Positions 1 through 6,321 of a DNA stretch of 7,250 bases are shown one piece after another. Made by a program: the position numbers and the translations under genes. The notes beneath the pieces are model-generated. The model saw only the letters and a list, made by a program, of their open reading frames with translations. It was not told the origin of the DNA and ran no database searches. Within the stretch, counting starts at the first letter, position 1; every line of letters starts with the position of its first letter. This DNA is from Bacteroidota bacterium (GTDB lineage Bacteria; Bacteroidota; Bacteroidia; NORP154): the NCBI GenBank assembly GCA_002401055.1, contig NVRZ01000017.1:1-7250 (forward strand), read 5' to 3'.

Positions 1-33
1 TTCTATTCTGTCTTTTTCTACAAAGTTATTCAC
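1..33 (-). CDS. Possible 5' end of an unidentified gene, cut by the window edge
   Basis: After the yqgE stop there is a short gap, then an open frame on the minus strand that runs off the window. From a GTG at 31-33 it reads V-N-N-F-V-E-K-D-R-I-E. The same frame is open a few codons further upstream (S-I-K-N-A) to a TGA, with no ATG. The piece is too short to identify. It could be the start of the gene downstream of yqgE, or chance coding potential. It could also be displaced yqgE C-terminal sequence after a frameshift, because that protein seems to lack its normal tail. Confidence 0.25.
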   Translation of the reverse strand, partial: MNNFVEKDRIE

Positions 34-71
34 CGCGTTTTTAATGCTTCAGGCAGCCGCCGAATCGACTT

Positions 72-575
72 TTAAAGATTCTGCAGGAAAAGTGTTTTGG
101 TCTCAGTATCCATTATGTTTTTGATTTCGGCTTTGGTAACGATCCAGGATTGCTTTTTAAGCTCTCCATCCAGCTGTTCACTTCCCCAACCGGCATAACC
201 CATAAAAAAGCGAAGTTCAGTGGGGTCTACCTTCTTACTTTCAATCAACACTTTCAGAACCTCAAAGTTTCCTCCCCAGTATATTCCATCAAATATTTCA
301 ACACTTTCATCGATAGTGTCGCCCAAAGTGTGTATGTAATAAAGTGAGTCTCGTTGAACTGGGCCACCGAGGTAAAGGTTCACATCAAATTTTGGAAAGT
401 CGTCAATCGCTTCGTACAGCTTTACATTAATGGGCTTATTGAGGATAAAGCCAACTGATCCCTCTTCACTGTGTTCTGTCAGAAGAATCACTGATCTCTT
501 GAAAAAAGGATCGTGCAGAAACGGTTCTGATACAAGCAATCGTCCTTTTTTCGGTTTAAATTTTTTCCTTTTCAT
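72..575 (-). CDS. yqgE: YqgE/AlgH family protein (UPF0301)
   Basis: Soluble, presumably cytoplasmic protein of the YqgE/AlgH (UPF0301) family; its biochemical role is not settled. Family motifs are clear: G-R-L-L-V-S-E-P near residues 11-18, F-K-R-S-V-I-L-L-T-E-H and G-F-I-L-N-K-P in the N-terminal third, Y-L-G-G-P-V-Q, I-Y-W-G-G-N-F, then F-F-M-G-Y-A-G-W-G-x-x-Q-L and Q-S-W-I near the end. I chose the ATG at 573-575. The frame extends upstream only to a TTG at 633-635, and that stretch is the 32-bp repeat read as protein. From this ATG the product is 167 residues, against about 185 in typical members. The usual tail (a GG motif followed by an N-x-P-x-x-P-x-L-N end) is missing: the protein stops at F-L-Q-N-L. 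The identity is secure, the intactness of the C-terminus is not. It lies downstream of the GT-C-like gene on the same strand. Confidence 0.92.
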   Translation of the reverse strand: MKRKKFKPKKGRLLVSEPFLHDPFFKRSVILLTEHSEEGSVGFILNKPINVKLYEAIDDFPKFDVNLYLGGPVQRDSLYYIHTLGDTIDESVEIFDGIYWGGNFEVLKVLIESKKVDPTELRFFMGYAGWGSEQLDGELKKQSWIVTKAEIKNIMDTETKTLFLQNL

Positions 576-583
576 TTTATCTA

Positions 584-615
584 TGCTATAAACATAAACA
601 ATAAAACAATTAGAT
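584..615 (+). repeat. Direct repeat copy 1 (32 bp)
   Basis: AT-rich 32-bp sequence beginning TGCTATAAACATAAACAATA and ending CAATTAGAT. It matches 2208-2239 at 31 of 32 positions (A instead of T at position 23), in the same orientation, and the flanks diverge immediately on both sides. It sits 8 bp upstream of the yqgE ATG, so it probably forms part of the yqgE promoter or leader. Read on the minus strand it contains TATGTTTATA, a partial match to the Bacteroidetes -7 element. Confidence 0.88.
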
Positions 616-712
616 AGAGCAATGTATAGTACCAATCTTCTCTTTAGATTAGAATCAAAAATACATGAGTCTTGAAAAAATCTACAGACCAGTTTTGTTC
701 TACGTGATTAAT

Positions 713-1999
713 CTAAGATGGATTTGGATTCAGGTAAACATGCCAATACTGCCTAAAGGTATTTTGATCAGTTCTAATCATGCCCTGATCATACTGCCAG
801 AGCTGAAAGAGATTGACCAGGATAAAATATCCGGCCAGCACATAGAGCGCCCATCGCCACTTTTGTTGAAGGATAACGTTAACAACCGCTGCCATAGCCA
901 ATGCCATCACAGCGTATCCTTGGACAAGAGCCCTAGCCGAATAAGAGGCACCAAAGCTGGGATCGGACCAGGCACATACAATCCAAATATTCAAGATGCT
1001 AAACGCAATGACGGACTTTCTAAAAGGAAAGGACTTCACAAAATACAAACCAACTATGAAAAGAAGGGTAATGGGCGTGTAGATAAACCATCCCTTGTTT
1101 CCTCCAAATAGCACCTCAAAATATGGAAGCAAGAAACTCCACTTGCTGCCCATGGGGTAAATAAAAGATCCATAACTGAATTTCCAATAGATCAGCTGAG
1201 GGAGAATGCCCAGAAAGCAAAATATCAGTAAAGCCATAACATGGTTCCTGTATTTCCGCACCATCGTCCATTTAGCTGTTGAAGCGCTCTTGTCGCTCAT
1301 TCCCCAGAGCAAGGGAATAAATAGCATAATTATTTCTGTAGGCCTACAGATAATAGCGAGGCCAATCAGGTAGCCCACCATTGCTGCCCATTTGAGTCTC
1401 GGCGCTTCATGCCATTTCATGGTAGCATAAAGCACACAGGCGTACAAAAAGAAGATATAGCTATGGCTCATTGCTCCTTTGATGGATGTATATTGAATAA
1501 AATTAGTAGCCAGTACAATTAGAGCCAGTGTTATCATAGTAACGCCTTCATTGTACCATCGCAACAGTACAAGCCGTAAGAGAAATAGTCCCAGAATACT
1601 GTAAATGAGACCACTGAAAGCAATGGCCCATTGATAGGGCTTGGAGAAACCATCGGCAGAATAATCGCCTATCAATGCATAGAAATGGGCCAGTATAAAA
1701 AAAGGCAGTTGCATAATAGCGATACCTCCAGAATATTTGAAAATGTAATTGCCATTCTGAGCTCTGTCTGCCTGATACAAGTGACCTCCGGTGACATGAT
1801 ACTTATCATCAATCTTCGTAAGCCATTCAAGCTGTGTTGGGTCGTTGTAAATAATGATTGAGGGTGCATAAATATAGTATCCAAAGGCATCCCACTCTGT
1901 TACCCGTAAATCAACACCTGTGCCCGGCCAGGGAATGATCATTCTCACTGTCAATAAAACGACGGCAAGAAAACTACATACAAGGAGTGATTTTTTCAT
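713..1999 (-). CDS. Polytopic membrane protein, GT-C-like putative glycosyltransferase
   Basis: A 428-residue inner-membrane protein with roughly 10-11 hydrophobic helices (around residues 5-25, 90-112, 124-146, 152-170, 178-194, 206-232, 253-273, 305-322, 328-345, 361-378 and 383-400). The first extracytoplasmic loop carries acidic residues at E35-W-D37 followed by F-G-Y-Y-I-Y-A-P, the layout of GT-C enzymes that use polyprenyl-phosphate sugars. Other family-like segments are G-I-A-I-M-Q-L-P-F-F near 92-101, G-W-F-I-Y-T-P near 303-309, and Y-S-A-R-A-L-V-Q-G-Y around 353-362. Donor and acceptor cannot be deduced. The ATG at 1997-1999 overlaps the TAA of the preceding reading frame (TAATG), a translational-coupling arrangement inherited from an operon whose upstream gene now survives only as a remnant. 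It lies inside the repeat-flanked segment. The general class is fairly sure, enzyme activity is inferred. Confidence 0.8.
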   Translation of the reverse strand: MKKSLLVCSFLAVVLLTVRMIIPWPGTGVDLRVTEWDAFGYYIYAPSIIIYNDPTQLEWLTKIDDKYHVTGGHLYQADRAQNGNYIFKYSGGIAIMQLPFFILAHFYALIGDYSADGFSKPYQWAIAFSGLIYSILGLFLLRLVLLRWYNEGVTMITLALIVLATNFIQYTSIKGAMSHSYIFFLYACVLYATMKWHEAPRLKWAAMVGYLIGLAIICRPTEIIMLFIPLLWGMSDKSASTAKWTMVRKYRNHVMALLIFCFLGILPQLIYWKFSYGSFIYPMGSKWSFLLPYFEVLFGGNKGWFIYTPITLLFIVGLYFVKSFPFRKSVIAFSILNIWIVCAWSDPSFGASYSARALVQGYAVMALAMAAVVNVILQQKWRWALYVLAGYFILVNLFQLWQYDQGMIRTDQNTFRQYWHVYLNPNPS

Positions 2000-2219
2000 T
2001 ACGCCTTTATCGGTGTTAAACCTAAAGTATATTCGTTACGGGGAAATGGGATACTGAATCTGCCTATACCGGTGGTGTCACTTAGCCGCGTAGATGGTCT
2101 CCAGGAGTAGAACATGCCCCCATTTGTGTAGCGCCAACAGAACATATATGGACACTTACACCTGCACCTGTATTCGCTGTCGCACCATTTACACTCACTA
2201 TTATACTTGCTATAAACAT
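1999..2219 (-). pseudogene. Probable 3' remnant of a frameshifted gene, beta-sandwich-like fragment
   Basis: Two abutting minus-strand frames look like one broken gene. The first, from an ATG at 2217-2219 to a TAA at 2082-2084, reads I-V-S-V-N-G-A-T-A-N-T-G-A-G-V-S-V-H-I-C and ends D-H-L-R-G. The second continues L-S-D-T-T-G-I-G-R-F-S-I-P-F-P-R-N-E-Y-T and ends P-I-K-A at the TAA at 1999-2001. Adding one base at the GGCTAA around 2085 would fuse them into about 73 residues. The pattern (G-V-S-V, then S-D-T-T-G-x-G-R-F-S-I, then E-Y-T-L) is that of a Cna-B or carboxypeptidase-regulatory-like beta-sandwich from a secreted protein. Its 5' part would be missing beyond the direct repeat at 2208. 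The stop overlaps the next start as TAATG. Alternatives are a small intact gene from the ATG at 2145, or non-coding DNA. Confidence 0.42.
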
Positions 2220-2239
2220 AAACAATAAATCAATTAGAT
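2208..2239 (+). repeat. Direct repeat copy 2 (32 bp)
   Basis: Second copy of the sequence at 584-615, with one substitution and the same orientation. It lies 40 bp upstream of the pdxH ATG, probably within the pdxH promoter region. The spacing between the copies is 1624 bp. The ATG that opens the first frame of the gene remnant (2217-2219) falls inside this repeat, so it need not be the native start of that gene. Confidence 0.88.
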
Positions 2240-2279
2240 TATTTTATCGGTATATGTAATTTCGCATAAAACCTAATTA

Positions 2280-2897
2280 ATGAGTAGCTCAGATTATATA
2301 CTGAATGAAGATACTGTTAATAGCAATCCTATAGAGCAATTTAAAGCTTGGTTTCAGGATGCTATAGACGCGGATTTGCCCTATCATGATGCGATGAACT
2401 TATCAACGGTATCTGATGATGGAAAGCCAAGTGGAAGGATAGTGTTGCTTCGGGGAGTAGATGAGAAAGGATTTGTTTTTTATACCAATTACCACAGCAG
2501 AAAGGCTGGTCAGTTAGAAGGAAACCCAAATGCGGCACTCACATTCTTTTGGTTAGGTTTAGAGAGACAAGTGCGTGTTGAGGGATCTGTTACTAAAACT
2601 ACGGTAGAACAATCCGATGAATACTTTGCTTCCCGATCCAGGGGTAGCCAAATTGGAGCTGCTGCTTCCCCTCAAAGTTTCGTTATTGAAAGTCGCGAAG
2701 ATCTTGATAAAAGAGTAGGGGAGCTAATTACTGAATTGGATGGTTCCTCTGTCCCTCGTCCCCAGCATTGGGGTGGCTATTGCCTAAAGCCGATTAGAAT
2801 AGAGTTCTGGAATAATGTACCAGATCGCCTTCACGATAGGCTTTTGTTCACACTTCAGGATGATAGCAGTTGGAAAACTGAGCGGTTGGCTCCTTAG
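2280..2897 (+). CDS. pdxH: Pyridoxamine/pyridoxine 5'-phosphate oxidase
   Basis: Cytoplasmic FMN-dependent enzyme that oxidises pyridoxamine 5'-phosphate or pyridoxine 5'-phosphate to pyridoxal 5'-phosphate with O2, the last step of PLP synthesis and salvage. The 205-residue protein is near full length (E. coli PdxH has 218). FMN-binding segments are visible: R53-I-V-L-L-R58, Y-T-N-Y-H-S-R-K (68-75), E-R-Q-V-R-V-E-G (95-102) and S-R-S-R-G-S-Q-I-G-A (118-127). The C-terminal half has W-G-G-Y (164-167), E-F-W (175-177), the substrate-binding R-L-H-D-R (183-187) and the characteristic E-R-L-A-P end. All key residues appear present. The ATG at 2280 is the natural start for the family and is preceded by an AT-rich leader without a clear Shine-Dalgarno site. 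It is divergent from the yqgE/GT-C segment and convergent with the TANFOR-like gene. Confidence 0.97.
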   Translation: MSSSDYILNEDTVNSNPIEQFKAWFQDAIDADLPYHDAMNLSTVSDDGKPSGRIVLLRGVDEKGFVFYTNYHSRKAGQLEGNPNAALTFFWLGLERQVRVEGSVTKTTVEQSDEYFASRSRGSQIGAAASPQSFVIESREDLDKRVGELITELDGSSVPRPQHWGGYCLKPIRIEFWNNVPDRLHDRLLFTLQDDSSWKTERLAP

Positions 2898-2927
2898 ATT
2901 GATGAATCCTTTTCCAGATTAGTTGTC

Positions 2928-2948
2928 TTCGCGGACGTGATCCGCGAA
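2928..2948. repeat. Perfect 8-bp inverted repeat downstream of pdxH
   Basis: TTCGCGGA, a five-base loop CGTGA, then TCCGCGAA. The hairpin lies about 30 bp after the pdxH stop, between two convergent genes. There is no T-tract right after either arm, so it is not a canonical intrinsic terminator, though it may stabilise the 3' end of the mRNA. Its right arm runs directly into the GC-rich palindrome at 2949-2968, so the two may form one composite element. Confidence 0.6.
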
Positions 2949-2968
2949 CCTGCCTGATGGCAGGCAGG
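2944..2968 (+). repeat. REP-like GC-rich palindrome, copy A
   Basis: GCGAA followed by CCTGCCTG, ATGG and CAGGCAGG, giving an 8-bp perfect stem with a 4-base loop at 2949-2968. The first 13 bases are identical to 6322-6334, and the right arm matches there too. This marks it as a member of a dispersed intergenic repeat family. It lies in the convergent region between pdxH and the TANFOR-like gene. Confidence 0.7.
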
Positions 2969-3070
2969 CTGCCGTGGATGTTTACTGCTTAATACAATTA
3001 CTCTAAGTTGTCGGATTGCTCCATCGCCATAGCTTAGGAGCGTCGGCGATAAGTACGGCAGGACAGTTTG

Positions 3071-4264
3071 TTATCGCTTATACAACTGAATTGAATACTT
3101 TTCCTTATCCGATAACTTCAAGTCCATCCTGTAAAACTGCTTGGAGGTCAATTCAAGCTCTGTCAGATCAATGTTGAGTTTGTTCTTCCCCTTTTTAACC
3201 GGAATAATGCGCTCACCAATCTGCTTATTTCTCTCATTAACAATTGTATAAGAAAGGTTTCTAGCTCCGTATGGGTTGTTCACACTAACATGTACGTTGT
3301 TCTCGATATAGGTTAAACCCGTTGGCTTGGAGATATCCAGATCGATATAATAGTTGGCAGTCTTTTTCCTGACTGGCTGATCCTTCTTGGCTGGGTGTTG
3401 CTCATGTATTACAAAGTGCTCAATATTACTTGTTGCAAGAAGAAGGCGATCATTTTTGGTCTCCTCAGGGAAAATTTGGCCACCATTCGAGTTTCTGGAG
3501 GTGGTATTGAAATTTCCATAGGCCGAAACTTGCCAACTGTACGTTTTCCCAGTGTCCAAGCTTCTCTCAAATGTTGGGTATTCGTAATAAGGGTAAAAAA
3601 TATGTTTCTTGGTCAGTATGGGAGGGTTGGTCATGAGCGCTTCTTCAGGAGTTTGATGTTTTAGCACCTCCGTTAGAATAAGCTCGTAGTTCGTGATGAT
3701 AAAGTCAAACTTATAGGTTGAATGTATCCACATAAATTGAAAGAAAGAAGATGAGAGTGTGTCGCCGTCAATAGGGTAGTTAAGTAATATTATGCCGGGA
3801 TGGGCTATAGTATGAAAAATGCAGTCGGTTGAAAGCATTAATACATTGCCACTTGGATCATACAGCGTTAGTTCAACGCAAATTCGATAGTTACCATCTG
3901 GCAGATTCTTGTGCCGTACATAGAAATCCTTCATGGCCTTATCTTCCAGTGCTATGCTAATGTTTCTGAGTTGTGCTAGATTGTATGTATAAGTGCTAAC
4001 TCCTTGCGGCGCTATAAATATGTCCGTTTCAGCTTCATAAATATCGCCGTATTCCAGTTGCTCAATTGTAGTTTTGATGTTGATATTTGCCTCAATCGCT
4101 GAAATTTGCATGTTATTAATTACTTCAAAATTCCACGCATCGTGTTGGTTCAACTGGTTAGGTTGAGGTACGTGCAATCTGATGGATATGTCAAATTGTG
4201 CCTTTAATGGAAGCGATATCACGATTAAAAGGATTACTGATATGTTTTTCAGTATGGCTACCAT
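3071..4264 (-). CDS. Secreted TANFOR/Fn3-like surface protein
   Basis: A 397-residue exported protein with a clear signal peptide (positive start, I-S-V-I-L-L-I-V-I core, likely cleavage after K-A near residue 22). Residues 23-155 form a beta-rich domain ending in L-P-D-G-N-Y-R-I-C-V (121-130). Residues 157-285 look like an Fn3-type domain, with the tell-tale D-T-G-K-T-Y-S-W-Q-V (237-246) motif. Residues 300-397 are a third beta-rich part. This order matches what I know as TANFOR-domain proteins of Bacteroidetes; the function is unknown, and a surface or periplasmic binding role is inferred. The ATG at 4262-4264 overlaps the end of the upstream barrel gene by 7 nt (ATGGTAG), so the two are very likely co-transcribed and translationally coupled. 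The last ~70 residues (329-397) resemble a type IX secretion tail in layout but lack its usual glycine before the aromatic. Confidence 0.8.
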   Translation of the reverse strand: MVAILKNISVILLIVISLPLKAQFDISIRLHVPQPNQLNQHDAWNFEVINNMQISAIEANINIKTTIEQLEYGDIYEAETDIFIAPQGVSTYTYNLAQLRNISIALEDKAMKDFYVRHKNLPDGNYRICVELTLYDPSGNVLMLSTDCIFHTIAHPGIILLNYPIDGDTLSSSFFQFMWIHSTYKFDFIITNYELILTEVLKHQTPEEALMTNPPILTKKHIFYPYYEYPTFERSLDTGKTYSWQVSAYGNFNTTSRNSNGGQIFPEETKNDRLLLATSNIEHFVIHEQHPAKKDQPVRKKTANYYIDLDISKPTGLTYIENNVHVSVNNPYGARNLSYTIVNERNKQIGERIIPVKKGKNKLNIDLTELELTSKQFYRMDLKLSDKEKYSIQLYKR

Positions 4265-6240
4265 CTTGCAACTATAGATGTTCTGATCATCAAGTCATTA
4301 ACTCCTGTAACAGTTGAGTAATAGTTTTCCATGAGCGTCGTCCGCCAGAATATTCTTTTTATTATTCTTAAGCTCAAGGAGGCATTAACTCCCATTTTCT
4401 CATTTCCCAAGTGGTCACTACCGTATCGCATTGAAATAGTAATGCTATTCATGCCTTTAAAACGAAAAAGCAGATCGGGTTCAACTGACCAATAATATAG
4501 ATCCGGTGCACCCCGATAGATGGCTCTAATTCCGATTGCAATCTTACTATTGACATTTATTTGCTGATAAAGTAAAGAAGAGACACTGTGCATATAGTAT
4601 TTGCCAATCTGATAATTATGGTAAGTAGCTGTGAAGTTGCTAAAGGAGGGCATTCTTCCAATATTGTAAGAATGGGATAGCAGGATGTTCAAATTGTGGC
4701 TTTGGTGAATGAACTTCTCCCTGCTCTCATTATTGGCACTTTGGTAAATGTTGGGCATGTAATAGATACCAATCTTTGGTTTGCCTCTGAACGCGGTATT
4801 TATTTTCAAGATTCCATTAAAGTTTGTGCTTTGATTACTCTTGGCACCATTTAGGTTGTCCTGATCGTATCTAATTTTAGCTGAAACTCGAATTTTTCGA
4901 TTAAACAATGGCTGGCTTAATTCTAAACGATAACGATGTATGTCCCTTTGGAGATAAGATAGACCCAAGGACTGATAGCCTGGCTCAACATGCTCAATAC
5001 CAAATTTTGCCCTAGTACCTTGGTCTCCCTTATATTTTAATTGGAAGTCATATGCATAGTCGTAACTGGTTGTGCTATTGCTATTGACTTCATCAGCAAT
5101 CCAGTTGGATATTTTAACATTGGCCACGACTTCATCAAAGTTCGGTGCAAAGAACTGATCAGAGTTTTCAATATCAGTTGTAATAACATCTCCGTATGCA
5201 CCAAGTTTGATTGCTATTCTTTTGTCAAAGAGAAAAAAACCACTTTCGATACCCGCTACGCTATTGGCCATTGCTGCGATACTATCTATGATTTTATTGT
5301 CCTTTGCATTCATGTAAATGATATGGAGGTGAGAGGTCTTCGTATTACCAATGCCACCCTTGTAAGCTTTTACTTGTCTGGTGAAACCAGGGTTGCTCAA
5401 TCTATTCTGATAGGGCACAGCCAATCCATTGGTTGCGGCAAGGAAGAGTCCCCGGTTATATATTGAAAAGTAATATCCATTAACGGGAATACTGGAGAGA
5501 ACATATTTTGACAAAAAAGGATGTGTTGTTCCGATTTGTATGCTTTCAAAGCTATACCAAAAGCGCTCATACGAGTTGACTATTTTATTATCCTCCAACC
5601 ATTTCATATCATTCCGTAAATTATCTTTTCCGTCGAGGGTCTTGAGTTTAACATATTGCTCATAATCACCATAGCTGTTGGGGTCATACTTTTGTAGTTG
5701 CTCTTGAGACTCCAGTGTTTTATCATATTCAGTAAGTAAGTCGGGGTTTATCTTCTTCCCTTCCTCAAGCTTGTTGTTGATTTTATAGATGTCCTCATAG
5801 GCATTTGCATTGTTGTGCTGCTCATTGATTTGTTGATCAAATGCATTTACTGATGGAATCGTTTTTAGATCATTTGCCTTTTCATCAATCCTTTTTCGAA
5901 TGGATTGCTCCATCTGGGCATGGTCAATACTAAATGTAAGTTGATTCATTGTCCTAGAATTGAATGAAGATAGAAATACGCGAGCCTGTATAGGTATTTG
6001 AGCGACAGTTAATGTTTGAGAAGAACTTAAGAACAGATAAGAAGAAGGGATTTCTTGGAATGTTGGGGCATAGGCGCTGTATTGGCCGTCAACGGAGAGA
6101 CTTCCATGCCAGTTGATTTGATCTGACTTGGAAGATTGTCCGTCCGCCTCTGTACAGAGTACAATAACCATTAATACAGGACATAGGCGGAAATACAGGA
6201 GGAAAAGATACTTCAAGCTGGACAATTTAGGGGGTAACAA
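4258..6240 (-). CDS. Outer-membrane beta-barrel protein paired with the TANFOR-like protein
   Basis: A 660-residue protein with an N-terminal hydrophobic export signal (about residues 9-34, probable cleavage after A-D-G-Q), a beta-rich part to ~105, a polar helical or coiled-coil stretch (~106-220, rich in E, K, N and Q), then a long run of alternating amphipathic strands to the end. It terminates in I-V-A-R-W, an aromatic last residue as expected for a BAM-recognised barrel. The segment G-I-E-H-V-E-P-G-Y-Q-S-L-G (414-426) followed by D-Q-D-N-L (459-463) is typical of a Bacteroidetes barrel family that neighbours TANFOR/Fn3 genes, from memory. No in-frame ATG precedes the signal. The start given is TTG at 6238-6240; TTG at 6214-6216 would give a cleaner M-K-Y-L-F-L-L signal peptide, while the first ATG (residue 24) would cut into it. 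Probably the first gene of a two-gene operon. Confidence 0.78.
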   Translation of the reverse strand: MLPPKLSSLKYLFLLYFRLCPVLMVIVLCTEADGQSSKSDQINWHGSLSVDGQYSAYAPTFQEIPSSYLFLSSSQTLTVAQIPIQARVFLSSFNSRTMNQLTFSIDHAQMEQSIRKRIDEKANDLKTIPSVNAFDQQINEQHNNANAYEDIYKINNKLEEGKKINPDLLTEYDKTLESQEQLQKYDPNSYGDYEQYVKLKTLDGKDNLRNDMKWLEDNKIVNSYERFWYSFESIQIGTTHPFLSKYVLSSIPVNGYYFSIYNRGLFLAATNGLAVPYQNRLSNPGFTRQVKAYKGGIGNTKTSHLHIIYMNAKDNKIIDSIAAMANSVAGIESGFFLFDKRIAIKLGAYGDVITTDIENSDQFFAPNFDEVVANVKISNWIADEVNSNSTTSYDYAYDFQLKYKGDQGTRAKFGIEHVEPGYQSLGLSYLQRDIHRYRLELSQPLFNRKIRVSAKIRYDQDNLNGAKSNQSTNFNGILKINTAFRGKPKIGIYYMPNIYQSANNESREKFIHQSHNLNILLSHSYNIGRMPSFSNFTATYHNYQIGKYYMHSVSSLLYQQINVNSKIAIGIRAIYRGAPDLYYWSVEPDLLFRFKGMNSITISMRYGSDHLGNEKMGVNASLSLRIIKRIFWRTTLMENYYSTVTGVNDLMIRTSIVARW

Positions 6241-6264
6241 AATTAAGAAATACTTGTCCTTTAA

Positions 6265-6295
6265 CTAAAATATTTAAGTAATAGCAACACTCAAA
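6265..6295 (-). promoter_or_regulatory. Candidate Bacteroidetes-type promoter for the barrel/TANFOR operon
   Basis: On the minus strand TTTG (6292-6295) is followed after exactly 19 bases by TATTTTAG (6265-6272). This matches the Bacteroidetes -33 TTTG and -7 TAnnTTTG elements with one mismatch. A transcript would begin near 6258 and leave a leader of about 20 nt before the TTG at 6240. An AAAGGA sits at 6258-6263, too far upstream to act as a normal ribosome site for that codon. Confidence 0.5.
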
Positions 6296-6321
6296 TTCCC
6301 CTTCTAGTAATTCAGAGCAAA

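Larger units (their letters stand above)
584..2207. other. Putative inserted segment between yqgE and pdxH, bounded by 32-bp direct repeats
   Basis: The segment holds repeat copy 1, a 97-bp stretch (616-712) with no gene or terminator hairpin that I can see, the GT-C-like gene, and an apparent gene 3' end broken at the second repeat. Excising it would leave one repeat between divergent yqgE and pdxH, with about 80 bp between the two ATG codons. That is a normal size for a shared divergent promoter region. The presence of the 3' end of an upstream gene suggests a fragment lifted from a different operon. No transposase, integrase or terminal inverted repeats were seen, so the mechanism is open: capture with target duplication, or recombination at a short repeat. 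The insertion itself is inference. Confidence 0.45.

Noticed and set aside
576..635. Upstream extension of yqgE to a TTG start
   Set aside because: The extra 20 residues are the translated 32-bp repeat and its flank. The ATG at 573-575 fits the family N-terminus.
665..1111. 148-codon plus-strand open frame opposite the GT-C-like gene
   Set aside because: It is antisense to a well-supported membrane protein, its composition is not protein-like (many scattered R, S, K and N, no domain pattern), and the minus frame explains the region.
616..2207. Insertion sequence carrying its own transposase
   Set aside because: The only substantial gene is a polytopic membrane protein, and the segment ends show no matching inverted repeats.
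2257..2264. TAATTTCG as a -7 element for pdxH
   Set aside because: One mismatch to TAnnTTTG, but no TTTG/TTG at a suitable distance upstream; too weak to annotate.
3023..3050. ATCGCC/GGCGAT stem with a 16-base loop between pdxH and the TANFOR-like gene
   Set aside because: Short arms, long loop and no T-tract; it may be a decayed intergenic repeat, but support is too thin.
5041..5466. 141-codon plus-strand open frame inside the barrel gene
   Set aside because: It is a shadow of the minus-strand coding sequence, with no recognisable motif and no promoter or leader of its own.
6145..6170. Lipoprotein signal (V-L-C) in the barrel protein
   Set aside because: The residue before the cysteine is leucine rather than G, A or S, and the protein has a barrel architecture; cleavage after A-D-G-Q by signal peptidase I is more likely.
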